Part shown: positions 26,864 through 34,845 of the stretch, piece after piece
Layout: every line of letters starts with the position of its first letter
Position numbering within the stretch: position 1 is the first letter of the stretch
Assembly (NCBI RefSeq): GCF_030409605.1
Contig: NZ_JAUFQG010000004.1
Location: 62,001 to 126,000, forward strand
Length of the DNA: 64,000 nt
Direction: 5' to 3'
Source: Simiduia curdlanivorans
GTDB taxonomy: Bacteria; Pseudomonadota; Gammaproteobacteria; Pseudomonadales; Cellvibrionaceae
Notes under the pieces: model-generated
The model's input: only the letters and a program-made list of their open reading frames with translations
Database searches by the model: none
What the model was told of the DNA's origin: nothing
Made by a program: the position numbers and the translations under genes

Positions 26864-29059
26864 ATGCCAGAACACACCATCATCCGCGTCGCTGTGCCAA
26901 GTCCATTGCGGCGCCAGTTCGACTATTTGTTACCTCGCAGCGTTGGCCCGGCCGCGCCTGGCCAACGGGTACAAGTAGCCTTCGGCCAACAACAGTTAGT
27001 CGGCATTATCACCGAATTGCCACAAAGCTCCGATCTACCGGTCGAAAAACTCAAGCCAGTATTGGCGTTAATTGATAGCCAACCCTTGTTCGATACCGCC
27101 CTTTTACAGCTGTGCCTGTGGGCTGCTAACTACTACCAACACCCGGTCGGCGAGGTACTGCACGCAGCGCTACCGGCCTTGCTACGCGCCGGCGAGCAAG
27201 CGGCGCTGGCCACAGAGACCCGCTGGCAAATCACCGTGCAAGGCCTGGGCTTACCCGAAGGCGCGCCCAAAGGGGCTAAGAAACAAGCCAATTTACTCAC
27301 CTTTTTACGGGCTGGCGCCAGAACCCCGGCCGACATAGAGCAGGCCGGCTTCAGCCGCGCCATCCTCAAGGCACTCGGCGACAAGCAGCTAGTCGAAGCC
27401 ATAGAAATAGCCGAAACACAGACATTTAATGGCCCGCTAAGTGAGTTGGCGCTCACGTTGAATCAAGAACAAAGCGCCGCACTCAAGGCCATTAAGCCCA
27501 CCGGCTTTTCCACCAGCCTGCTGGATGGCGTTACCGGCAGCGGCAAAACCGAAGTTTATCTGCAAGCCATTGCCCAACAGCTGGAAGCAGGCCGGCAAGC
27601 CCTCGTGCTGGTGCCAGAAATAGGCTTAACACCGCAAACCGTCGCACGCTTTCAGCGCCGCTTTAATGTGCCCGTGGGTATTTTGCATTCCGGCGTGGCC
27701 GACGGCGGTAGAAACTCTGCTTGGCTGCGCGCCAGAGCCGGCTTGGATCGCATTATTATCGGCACCCGCTCGGCCGTGTTTACGCCACTCAAACACCCCG
27801 GCATTATTATCGTCGATGAGGAGCACGATAATTCATACAAACAGCAGGAAGGTTTTCGCTATTCCGCGCGCGATCTCGCCGTTTACCGCGCCCATCAACT
27901 ACATATTCCTCTGCTCATGGGCAGTGCTACGCCGTCGCTGGAAAGCCTTAGCAATACCCGCAGCGGCCGCTATCAACATTTGAAGCTCAGTAAACAAGCC
28001 GCCAGCGAACACAGCACGCGCATCATCCCTGTGGACATACGCGCCCAGCAGTTGCAGGAAGGCCTTGCCAGCCAGAGCTTAGCGGCCATCAAAGGCGCGG
28101 TAGCCAAGGGCGAGCAAGCACTGGTATTTATCAATCGGCGCGGTTTTGCCCCCGTGATCATGTGCCACTTTTGCGGCTGGCAGGCGAAGTGCCCGCGCTG
28201 CGATGCGCGCATGACACTGCACCGCCAACCCTACCACCTGCACTGCCACCACTGCGATCACCAGCGTCGCGTGCCGCAACAATGCCCTGACTGCAAGGCA
28301 CCAGAGCTGCAGCACATAGGCCAAGGCACCGAGCGCACCGAGGAATTTCTCAGCAAGCTGCTGCCCCACACACCCATCTTGCGCATAGACCGAGATTCCA
28401 CCCGTTCGCACAAGCAGCTCAACAGCATGCTCGATCAAATTGCCACCGGTGAGCCCTGTGTCTTAGTAGGCACCCAAATGCTGGCCAAGGGGCACCACTT
28501 TCCCAAGGTCTCGACCGTGGTGATTTTAGAGGCCGACGGCGGTTTATTTTCCGCCGATTTTCGCGCCACCGAAAAAATGGCGCAGCTCATCATTCAAGTG
28601 GCCGGCCGCGCCGGACGCGAAGCCTTGCAAGGCCAAGTGCTACTGCAAAGCCACCACACCGATCACCCCTACTTGCAGCTTCTGCTCAACCAAGGTTACG
28701 GCGCCTTGGCCGATTGCTTATTGCGCGAGCGCCAGGTGGTGGAACTACCGCCCTTCAGTTTTATGGTGATTTTGCGCGCTGAATCAAAACGGCCTGAAAA
28801 CGCACTGCAATTTTTACAGCAGGCGCGCGCTAAAGCCGAAGGCTTACAAGCGCCAAGCCCGCAATTTCGTTATTTAGGGCCATTGCCTGCAAGCATGGAA
28901 AAGCGCCAGGATAGATTCCGCTTTTTACTGCAGTTACAGGCCAGCTCGCGCGCTCAACTCCAGCAATTTCTACCGCAATGGCTGGCGCAAATAGAACAAA
29001 TGGCCTTGAGCAGACGGGTGCGCTGGAACCTAGATGTCGATCCGCAAGAAACCCATTAA
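26864..29059 (+). CDS. priA: Primosomal replication protein PriA (3'-5' helicase)
   Basis: The ATG at 26864 gives 731 residues, nearly the E. coli length, and starts the 3'-end-binding domain (IIRVAVPSPLRRQFDYLLP). The helicase core shows Walker A GVTGSGKTEVY near residue 222 and the DEEH box in IIVDEEHDNSYKQQEGFRY. The zinc module has the paired cysteines CHFCGWQAKCPRCD and CHHCDHQRRVPQQCPDC. PriA restarts stalled replication forks. In Pseudomonas argS comes next; here it does not (see findings). Confidence 0.97.
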   Translation: MPEHTIIRVAVPSPLRRQFDYLLPRSVGPAAPGQRVQVAFGQQQLVGIITELPQSSDLPVEKLKPVLALIDSQPLFDTALLQLCLWAANYYQHPVGEVLHAALPALLRAGEQAALATETRWQITVQGLGLPEGAPKGAKKQANLLTFLRAGARTPADIEQAGFSRAILKALGDKQLVEAIEIAETQTFNGPLSELALTLNQEQSAALKAIKPTGFSTSLLDGVTGSGKTEVYLQAIAQQLEAGRQALVLVPEIGLTPQTVARFQRRFNVPVGILHSGVADGGRNSAWLRARAGLDRIIIGTRSAVFTPLKHPGIIIVDEEHDNSYKQQEGFRYSARDLAVYRAHQLHIPLLMGSATPSLESLSNTRSGRYQHLKLSKQAASEHSTRIIPVDIRAQQLQEGLASQSLAAIKGAVAKGEQALVFINRRGFAPVIMCHFCGWQAKCPRCDARMTLHRQPYHLHCHHCDHQRRVPQQCPDCKAPELQHIGQGTERTEEFLSKLLPHTPILRIDRDSTRSHKQLNSMLDQIATGEPCVLVGTQMLAKGHHFPKVSTVVILEADGGLFSADFRATEKMAQLIIQVAGRAGREALQGQVLLQSHHTDHPYLQLLLNQGYGALADCLLRERQVVELPPFSFMVILRAESKRPENALQFLQQARAKAEGLQAPSPQFRYLGPLPASMEKRQDRFRFLLQLQASSRAQLQQFLPQWLAQIEQMALSRRVRWNLDVDPQETH

Positions 29060-29135
29060 CCCAAAGCACACCACTCGCGTCGAACTTAAGTTGGGCTCAA
29101 GGCGCGACGAGTAGAGCAAGCACATACCCGAACAC

Positions 29136-29188
29136 ATGGCGCCCATATGCATGGCGCCCAAATGCATGGCGCCCATGGGCACGGCGCC
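29136..29188. repeat. 15-bp tandem repeat, 3.5 units
   Basis: Three consecutive variants of ATGGCGCCCAWATGC occur at 29136-29150, 29151-29165 and 29166-29180 (the third ending ATGGGC), followed by a half unit to 29188. Each unit offers an ATG in the same frame as the downstream FtsN-like gene, so the open frame can be falsely extended through it. Confidence 0.85.
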
Positions 29189-29234
29189 AACATTCCTTTA
29201 CAATGCCGGCCCACCTTTTGTTGTAATCAGAGCC

Positions 29235-29786
29235 ATGACCCAAGACTTCGCCAACCGCAAACGCCGCAAACAACCGAGCAAGAAAAAATCTGACGTACCC
29301 GGCTGGGTATGGCTGTTTACCGGTGCGGTCCTAGGCGCGTTCGTGATGTTTTTGGTGTACTTATCGGATCAACCGCCGAGCAAGGCCAAACCAGCCAAAG
29401 TGGCCACTGCGCCCCAGGCAAAAGAACCTGAAAAAGCCGTGCCCAAGCCCCGTTTTGACTTTTATAAGCTGCTCGAAGAAAGCGAAGTTGTGGTAGAAAC
29501 GCCAGAGGAAACACGCAAGCAACTAGAGCAACAAAGCACCGACAAGGTAGAGTATTTGCTGCAAGTTGGTTCGTTTAGAAAATCCGAAGACGCCGACAGC
29601 GTGAGAGCCAAACTGATTCTGCTCAACATGGATGCCAAAGTCGAAAAGGTCACGGTAAAAAGCGGTGAAACTTGGCACCGCGTTATTGTTGGCCCCTTCA
29701 CTAACTCATCGGCCATGGCCAATGCGCGCAGCACCTTGGTATCCAATCGGTTCGACACGCTGTTACTTAAACGCAAAGCTGGCTAG
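29235..29786 (+). CDS. FtsN-like SPOR domain cell-division protein
   Basis: The start is placed at the ATG at 29235, giving 183 residues with a lysine/arginine-rich cytoplasmic tail. One membrane helix follows at about 25-45 (WVWLFTGAVLGAFVMFLVYL). A short linker leads to a SPOR domain at about 105-180 (YLLQVGSFRKSEDADSVRAK, then WHRVIVGPF). The upstream extension to 29136 runs through a tandem repeat and is not believed. Proteins of this type bind septal peptidoglycan. Its position just before hslV matches E. coli ftsN and the Pseudomonas homologue. Confidence 0.88.
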   Translation: MTQDFANRKRRKQPSKKKSDVPGWVWLFTGAVLGAFVMFLVYLSDQPPSKAKPAKVATAPQAKEPEKAVPKPRFDFYKLLEESEVVVETPEETRKQLEQQSTDKVEYLLQVGSFRKSEDADSVRAKLILLNMDAKVEKVTVKSGETWHRVIVGPFTNSSAMANARSTLVSNRFDTLLLKRKAG

Positions 29787-29866
29787 AAAGGCTAGTTAGG
29801 TTGAATTACCGATCAACCACCCCCACCTAGGAAGTTCACACTCAGCATTAACCTGAAGGACTTCCC

Positions 29867-30394
29867 GTGACAACCATTCTTTCTGTGCGCCGCAACGGCA
29901 CCGTCGTGCTTGGCGGCGACGGCCAAGTTTCCCTTGGCAACACCGTCATGAAAGGCAATGCCCGCAAGGTCCGCCGCCTGTACAACAACCAAGTGCTCGC
30001 AGGCTTTGCCGGCGGTACGGCCGATGCATTCACCCTGTTCGAGCGCTTTGAAGCCAAGCTCGAGGCCCACAATGGGCAGTTGGTCCGCGCCGCGGTAGAA
30101 CTGGCCAAAGATTGGCGCACTGATCGCGCCTTGCGCCGGCTCGAAGCCTTGCTAGCCGTGGCCGATAAAGACGCCTCCTTGATTATCACCGGCAATGGCG
30201 ACGTGATTCAGCCTGAGGACGACCTCATCGCCATCGGCTCCGGTGGCCCCTTCGCCCAAGCCGCGGCGCGGGCACTGCTCGATAACACCGAATTAGACGC
30301 CAAAACCATCGTCGAACAAGGCCTGCAAATAGCCGGCAGTATTTGTGTGTTTACCAATAACCACCTGACCATTGAAGAATTAAGCCAGAAGTAG
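29867..30394 (+). CDS. hslV: ATP-dependent protease peptidase subunit HslV
   Basis: The start is a GTG at 29867 with a GAAGGA ribosome site. After removal of the first methionine the chain begins TTILSVR, giving the N-terminal catalytic threonine. The 175-residue proteasome-beta fold includes GGDGQVSLGNTVMK and AIGSGGPFAQAAARAL. HslV dodecamers degrade proteins unfolded by HslU. The gene is 11 bases before hslU and surely in one operon. Confidence 0.97.
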   Translation: MTTILSVRRNGTVVLGGDGQVSLGNTVMKGNARKVRRLYNNQVLAGFAGGTADAFTLFERFEAKLEAHNGQLVRAAVELAKDWRTDRALRRLEALLAVADKDASLIITGNGDVIQPEDDLIAIGSGGPFAQAAARALLDNTELDAKTIVEQGLQIAGSICVFTNNHLTIEELSQK

Positions 30395-30405
30395 CGAGCC
30401 CAATT

Positions 30406-31731
30406 ATGTCCAATATGACGCCAAGCGAAATTGTTCACGAACTCGACCGCCATATCGTTGGCCAAAAAGATGCCAAGCGCGCCGTCGCTATTGCCCTGCG
30501 CAACCGCTGGCGCCGGATGCAGCTCAATGACGATTTGCGCCCTGAAGTCACGCCCAAAAATATTTTAATGATTGGGCCAACCGGCGTGGGTAAAACTGAA
30601 ATAGCACGGCGCTTAGCCAAGCTCGCCAACGCCCCCTTCGTAAAAGTGGAAGCCACCAAGTTTACCGAAGTGGGCTATGTTGGCCGCGATGTGGATTCGA
30701 TCGTGCGCGACTTAGTCGACGTCTCTATCAAGATGTACCGCGAGCAGGCCCAAGAAAAAGTTAAATACCGCGCCGAAGAAGCCGCCGAAGAACGTATTCT
30801 CGATGTGTTGCTGCCGCCAGCGCGCAATGCTGAAGGCGAGGCCGAGTCAAAAACTGATTCGGGCACGCGGCAAATTTTCCGCAAAAAATTACGCGAAGGC
30901 CAGCTCGACGACAAAGAAATCGATATCGACGTCGCCGCTACCAAAGTAGGCGTGGAAATTATGGCGCCGCCGGGCATGGAGGAAATGACCAGCCAGCTGC
31001 AAAATATGTTTTCCTCGATGGGCAAAGACAAGAAGAAAAAGGCCAAGATGACCGTCAAGCAAGCCTTCAAGCAATTGTGCGATGAAGAAGCGGCAAAAAT
31101 GGTCAACGAAGAAGAATTGAAAGCTCAAGCCATCGAGGCGGCCGAGCAAAACGGCATCGTCTTTATCGATGAGATTGACAAGGTAGCCAAGCGCGGCGGC
31201 ACCAGTGGCGCCGATGTATCGCGCGAGGGCGTACAGCGCGACCTTCTGCCCTTAATCGAGGGTAGCACTGTGTCCACCAAGCACGGCATGATTAAAACCG
31301 ACCATATTTTATTTATCGCCAGCGGCGCCTTTCACTTCTCCAAACCCTCGGACCTGATTCCCGAGCTGCAAGGCCGGCTGCCGATTCGGGTCGAGCTAAA
31401 AGCTCTAACCCCGGAAGACTTCGAACGCATTCTGACCGAGCCAACCGCGTCGCTCACCGAGCAACAAAAAGCGCTGATGGCCACCGAGGGCGTCGAGATC
31501 ACATTTACGCCAGACGGCATTAGGCGCATCGCCGAGACCGCCTATCAGGTCAACGAGCGCACCGAGAATATCGGCGCAAGAAGGCTGCACACGGTGATTG
31601 AAAAGCTCATTGAAGAGATTTCCTTCGAGGCCGGCAGCCAAGCCAAGGCTGTCACCATCGATGGTGCCTTCGTCGATTCGCAACTGGGCGCACTGGCGCA
31701 GGATGAAGACCTCAGCCGTTTTATCCTCTAG
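30406..31731 (+). CDS. hslU: HslUV protease ATPase subunit HslU
   Basis: The 441-residue AAA+ unfoldase begins with the usual SEIVHELDRHIVGQ. Walker A GPTGVGKTEIARRLAK lies near residue 57 and Walker B FIDEIDKVAKRG near 250. Between them is the intermediate (I) domain, about 110-240. The C-terminal segment ends DLSRFIL, which docks into HslV. It forms an operon with hslV; a hairpin at 31757-31783 follows. Confidence 0.97.
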   Translation: MSNMTPSEIVHELDRHIVGQKDAKRAVAIALRNRWRRMQLNDDLRPEVTPKNILMIGPTGVGKTEIARRLAKLANAPFVKVEATKFTEVGYVGRDVDSIVRDLVDVSIKMYREQAQEKVKYRAEEAAEERILDVLLPPARNAEGEAESKTDSGTRQIFRKKLREGQLDDKEIDIDVAATKVGVEIMAPPGMEEMTSQLQNMFSSMGKDKKKKAKMTVKQAFKQLCDEEAAKMVNEEELKAQAIEAAEQNGIVFIDEIDKVAKRGGTSGADVSREGVQRDLLPLIEGSTVSTKHGMIKTDHILFIASGAFHFSKPSDLIPELQGRLPIRVELKALTPEDFERILTEPTASLTEQQKALMATEGVEITFTPDGIRRIAETAYQVNERTENIGARRLHTVIEKLIEEISFEAGSQAKAVTIDGAFVDSQLGALAQDEDLSRFIL

Positions 31732-31756
31732 TGCCAAGCATAAATACGACAATCAG

Positions 31757-31783
31757 ACGGAGACTCGGTAACTGGGTCTCCGT
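31757..31783 (+). terminator. Probable terminator hairpin after hslVU
   Basis: ACGGAGAC (31757-31764) pairs with GTCTCCGT (31776-31783) around an 11-base loop. Only a weak T stretch follows, so termination strength is uncertain. Confidence 0.5.
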
Positions 31784-31928
31784 TCCCCGTTTAGCCGCTT
31801 GCCCATTCTCTCATTCACACCGCGCCTGACAACTAAAGTATCCCTCGCCCAAGCCGCTAACCTGACCTGAGCGTAGAAAGCTGTGAGCTGTCTACACTGT
31901 TGCAAGTATCTCAACGAAAGGTAGCGCC

Positions 31929-33116
31929 ATGCATCGCCGTACCCATAAGGGCCAAAGCCTGACCAAACTCACAATTATGGTCACTAGTGCAATTGCATTC
32001 GTCTACCTGCTCGCTTGCGCCCTGTTGATGTCGGCAAACCCTAGCAAAACCACGCTACTCGTGTGCCTTGCCGGCATGGCGCTGGCACTCATTACTAGCG
32101 CAACTTTTCTCATGCACACCCGCGTCACCAGCCGGCTCAACGCGATGGCGGAGTTTTTAGTGCTAGTCGCAGACCCGAACAAGGCTCCCTCTTCGTCTCT
32201 AAAGGATGACAGAGACGACGAGCTCAGCTTCGCGGCTCACCTGTTATCTGATTTTGTCGAGCACCTGCGGCAAATTATGGAAGATGTTCGCATAGCGTCG
32301 CGCCAACTAGCGGGTTTTTCGCAGACCTTGGTGCAATCCATGGATACCACCTCCAAAGAGGTGGACAGCGAAACCCACGACATAGAGCAAGTCACGGCTG
32401 TCATCCACCAAGTGGCCGCCGCCTCACAGGCGCTCTCACAGCGAGGCCAAGAAATCAGTGACGCCGCGGGCACAACGGTGGAGTACCTAACCGAGGGCAC
32501 CAAGGCCTACAGCGCTAGCCGAGATTCCGTGCAGACCTTAAGCAGTAATATTCAAACCATCGCCCAAGACATAGATCATCTCAAACACCAAAGCGCAGAA
32601 ATTGGCACAGTGCTGGAAGTGATTGGCGGCATTGCCGAACAAACCAATTTATTGGCCCTCAACGCCGCTATTGAAGCGGCGCGCGCCGGAGAGCAAGGCC
32701 GTGGTTTTGCCGTAGTGGCAGACGAAGTGCGGGCGTTAGCGCACAGAACTCAGGAGTCCACCGTGCAAATTCAAAAAACCGTGGCCGACCTACAGGCCAG
32801 CGCCAACCACGCGGTGTCGGGTATCGCCAACTGCCGCGAGTTGAGTGAATCGAGCTTGCAGCAAAGCCTTGCCATGGAAAAAGTCATTACCAAAGCGCGC
32901 GAATCCACCCGTATTGTCAATGACCTAACCCACCAAATTGCAACCGGCACACAACAACAACAAGATGCCACCAACACCATTAACACACGCATGAACCATA
33001 TCAACGACGTCAGTAAGGGCGTGTGCCAACGATTAAAAACCACGTCATCACAAGCCTTCGCCCAGTTGGAAGAGGCGCAAAAAGTTGATCAAGCACTGAA
33101 CCAAATCTGTATTTAG
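31929..33116 (+). CDS. Methyl-accepting chemotaxis protein without periplasmic domain
   Basis: The 395-residue protein has two closely spaced membrane helices (about 15-37 and 44-62), joined by only a few residues. No periplasmic ligand domain is therefore present. A short HAMP-like linker and a coiled coil follow. The C-terminal signalling domain has the hairpin tip IGGIAEQTNLLALNAAIE and AARAGEQGRGFAVVADEVR. It should signal to a CheA/CheW array or another kinase. It stands alone with an AAAGGTAG ribosome site, inserted between hslU and the DUF971 gene that are adjacent in Pseudomonas. Confidence 0.9.
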   Translation: MHRRTHKGQSLTKLTIMVTSAIAFVYLLACALLMSANPSKTTLLVCLAGMALALITSATFLMHTRVTSRLNAMAEFLVLVADPNKAPSSSLKDDRDDELSFAAHLLSDFVEHLRQIMEDVRIASRQLAGFSQTLVQSMDTTSKEVDSETHDIEQVTAVIHQVAAASQALSQRGQEISDAAGTTVEYLTEGTKAYSASRDSVQTLSSNIQTIAQDIDHLKHQSAEIGTVLEVIGGIAEQTNLLALNAAIEAARAGEQGRGFAVVADEVRALAHRTQESTVQIQKTVADLQASANHAVSGIANCRELSESSLQQSLAMEKVITKARESTRIVNDLTHQIATGTQQQQDATNTINTRMNHINDVSKGVCQRLKTTSSQAFAQLEEAQKVDQALNQICI

Positions 33117-33254
33117 GTGCGGCGGCCTTAGCGCTGCGCCATCGGCTGCGAAAACCTAGGGAACCTCTGAAACTCAGGTTTCGAACAGCAAGCAGTAGGG
33201 CTGACGCCAGATTTTGCTATACTCGCGCAAACTTTGCGTTAGTAGCAGCGGATT

Positions 33255-33629
33255 ATGATTCCTGAAAAAATCAAACACCATAAAGGCTCCAACCAACTTG
33301 AGCTCGTGTTTAATCAGCAAAGCTACCAACTGTCGGCAGAATACCTGCGCATCTCCTCGCCCTCAGCGGAAGTCAAAGGCCACGGCCCAGGGCAGGCAAA
33401 ATTGCAATTCGGCAAGCGGCTTGTTGAACTTAAAAAAGTCGAACCGGTAGGTAGCTACGCCCTTAAACTCGTGTTTAGCGACGGCCACGATTCAGGTATT
33501 TACACCTGGTCCTACTTATACGAACTGGCCAGCCAATACCCTCAGCGCTGGCAAGATTACCTAGCCCAACTTCACTCGGCGCAAAAAACCCGCGACCCTG
33601 ATACCAGCGTCGTAAAATTTATTAATTAA
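33255..33629 (+). CDS. DUF971 domain protein
   Basis: The 124-residue protein matches the DUF971 (gamma-butyrobetaine hydroxylase N-terminal-like) family. The conserved parts are LSAEYLRISSPSAEVKGH, a hydrophobic GSYALKLVFSDGHDSGIYTW and YLYELA. Function is unknown. A gene of this family follows hslVU in Pseudomonas, so the position is conserved despite the chemoreceptor inserted upstream. Confidence 0.88.
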   Translation: MIPEKIKHHKGSNQLELVFNQQSYQLSAEYLRISSPSAEVKGHGPGQAKLQFGKRLVELKKVEPVGSYALKLVFSDGHDSGIYTWSYLYELASQYPQRWQDYLAQLHSAQKTRDPDTSVVKFIN

Positions 33630-33661
33630 TCATCCATTTTGTTAAGACAAGGACGCACATC

Positions 33662-34843
33662 ATGACCCTGCTACCGTCACTCCAACGCAGCCTTTGGCTA
33701 TCGACCGCTGCCGCATTGGCCCTCACCGCTTGCGGACAAAAGGCAGAGCCACCAAAGGCGCCGCCACCGGCGGTAACCGTGGTGGTGGTATCGGCCCAAG
33801 ACATTGGCGGCAGCCGCGAGTTCGTCGCGCGCACCGAGGCCTACTCCGAGGTGCAATTAATCGCCCGGGTGGAGGGAACGCTGGAAAAGAAAAATTTCCA
33901 AGAGGGCGGCATAGTCGCCAAAGATCAAGTTTTGTTCGAAATTAATCAAGACACCTACAAGGCGCAGTTATCTCAAGCCAAGGCCGAGCTAGCCGCCCGT
34001 ATCGCCGAGAAAGATCGCTCTGAGCGCGATTTAAAGCGCGGCGCTGAATTGGCTCCCCAAGGCTTTATATCCCAGTCGGATCTCGACAAACTGACCTCCA
34101 ATAAACAGCAAGCAGATGCCGCCGTGCTAGCCGCTGAAGCAGCGGTAGAAGCCGCCGAAATTAATTTAAGTTATACCCGCATTGTGGCACCCTTCGCCGG
34201 CCAAATCGGCAAATCCATTTACAGCGTGGGCAACACCGTTGGGCCCAACAAAGGCACGCTCGCCACACTGGTGAATATCGACAAAATCAAAGTTAACTTT
34301 CAACTCGAAGAAGCCAGCTACACAGCCTATCTACAAGAGCGGGCAAAATCACAGGCCACCGAAAAACTTTACACCTTAAAATTAATGCTACCGAATAAAA
34401 CCCTGCACGACGCCCTGGGCGAATTAGATTTTGCCGACACTAAGGTCGATGCCACCACTGGCACCGTGAGCCTGCGCGCCGTGTTCGACAACCCTGATCA
34501 CACTGTACTACCCGGTTTATACACCACGCTCTTAGTAGAGAGCCAAATCAAAGAAACCCGCGCGTTAATTCCGCAAGCTGCGGTGCAGGAAAACCAACAG
34601 GGCACCTTTGTGCTGGTGGTCGATAGCGAACAAAAAGTCGCTCAGCGCTTTGCCAAACTGGGCCAGCGCTTCGGCGCCATGTGGGTGGTTGAATCGGGCC
34701 TTGAAGCGGGCGAGCAGGTTATCGTCGAAGGCCTGCAAAAAGTCAGAGCGGGCGCCCTTGTCGCGCCCACGGTAAAAGTCGTAGACCCTAAAACTGGCGC
34801 AGTTAGCGAGAGCACTGCCCCCGCCGCCAGCCAAGAGGGTTAA
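33662..34843 (+). CDS. RND efflux periplasmic adaptor (membrane fusion protein)
   Basis: The 393-residue lipoprotein has a lipobox LTAC with the lipidated cysteine at position 24. The barrel-sandwich/lipoyl halves are at VQLIARVEGTLEKKNFQEGG and YTRIVAPFAGQIGKS, around a short alpha hairpin (about 100-150). The beta-barrel and membrane-proximal domains follow. It pairs with the pump starting 2 bases downstream and would join an outer-membrane channel such as TolC, which is not encoded here. Substrates cannot be told from the sequence. No regulator gene is adjacent. Confidence 0.93.
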   Translation: MTLLPSLQRSLWLSTAAALALTACGQKAEPPKAPPPAVTVVVVSAQDIGGSREFVARTEAYSEVQLIARVEGTLEKKNFQEGGIVAKDQVLFEINQDTYKAQLSQAKAELAARIAEKDRSERDLKRGAELAPQGFISQSDLDKLTSNKQQADAAVLAAEAAVEAAEINLSYTRIVAPFAGQIGKSIYSVGNTVGPNKGTLATLVNIDKIKVNFQLEEASYTAYLQERAKSQATEKLYTLKLMLPNKTLHDALGELDFADTKVDATTGTVSLRAVFDNPDHTVLPGLYTTLLVESQIKETRALIPQAAVQENQQGTFVLVVDSEQKVAQRFAKLGQRFGAMWVVESGLEAGEQVIVEGLQKVRAGALVAPTVKVVDPKTGAVSESTAPAASQEG

Positions 34844-34845
34844 CC

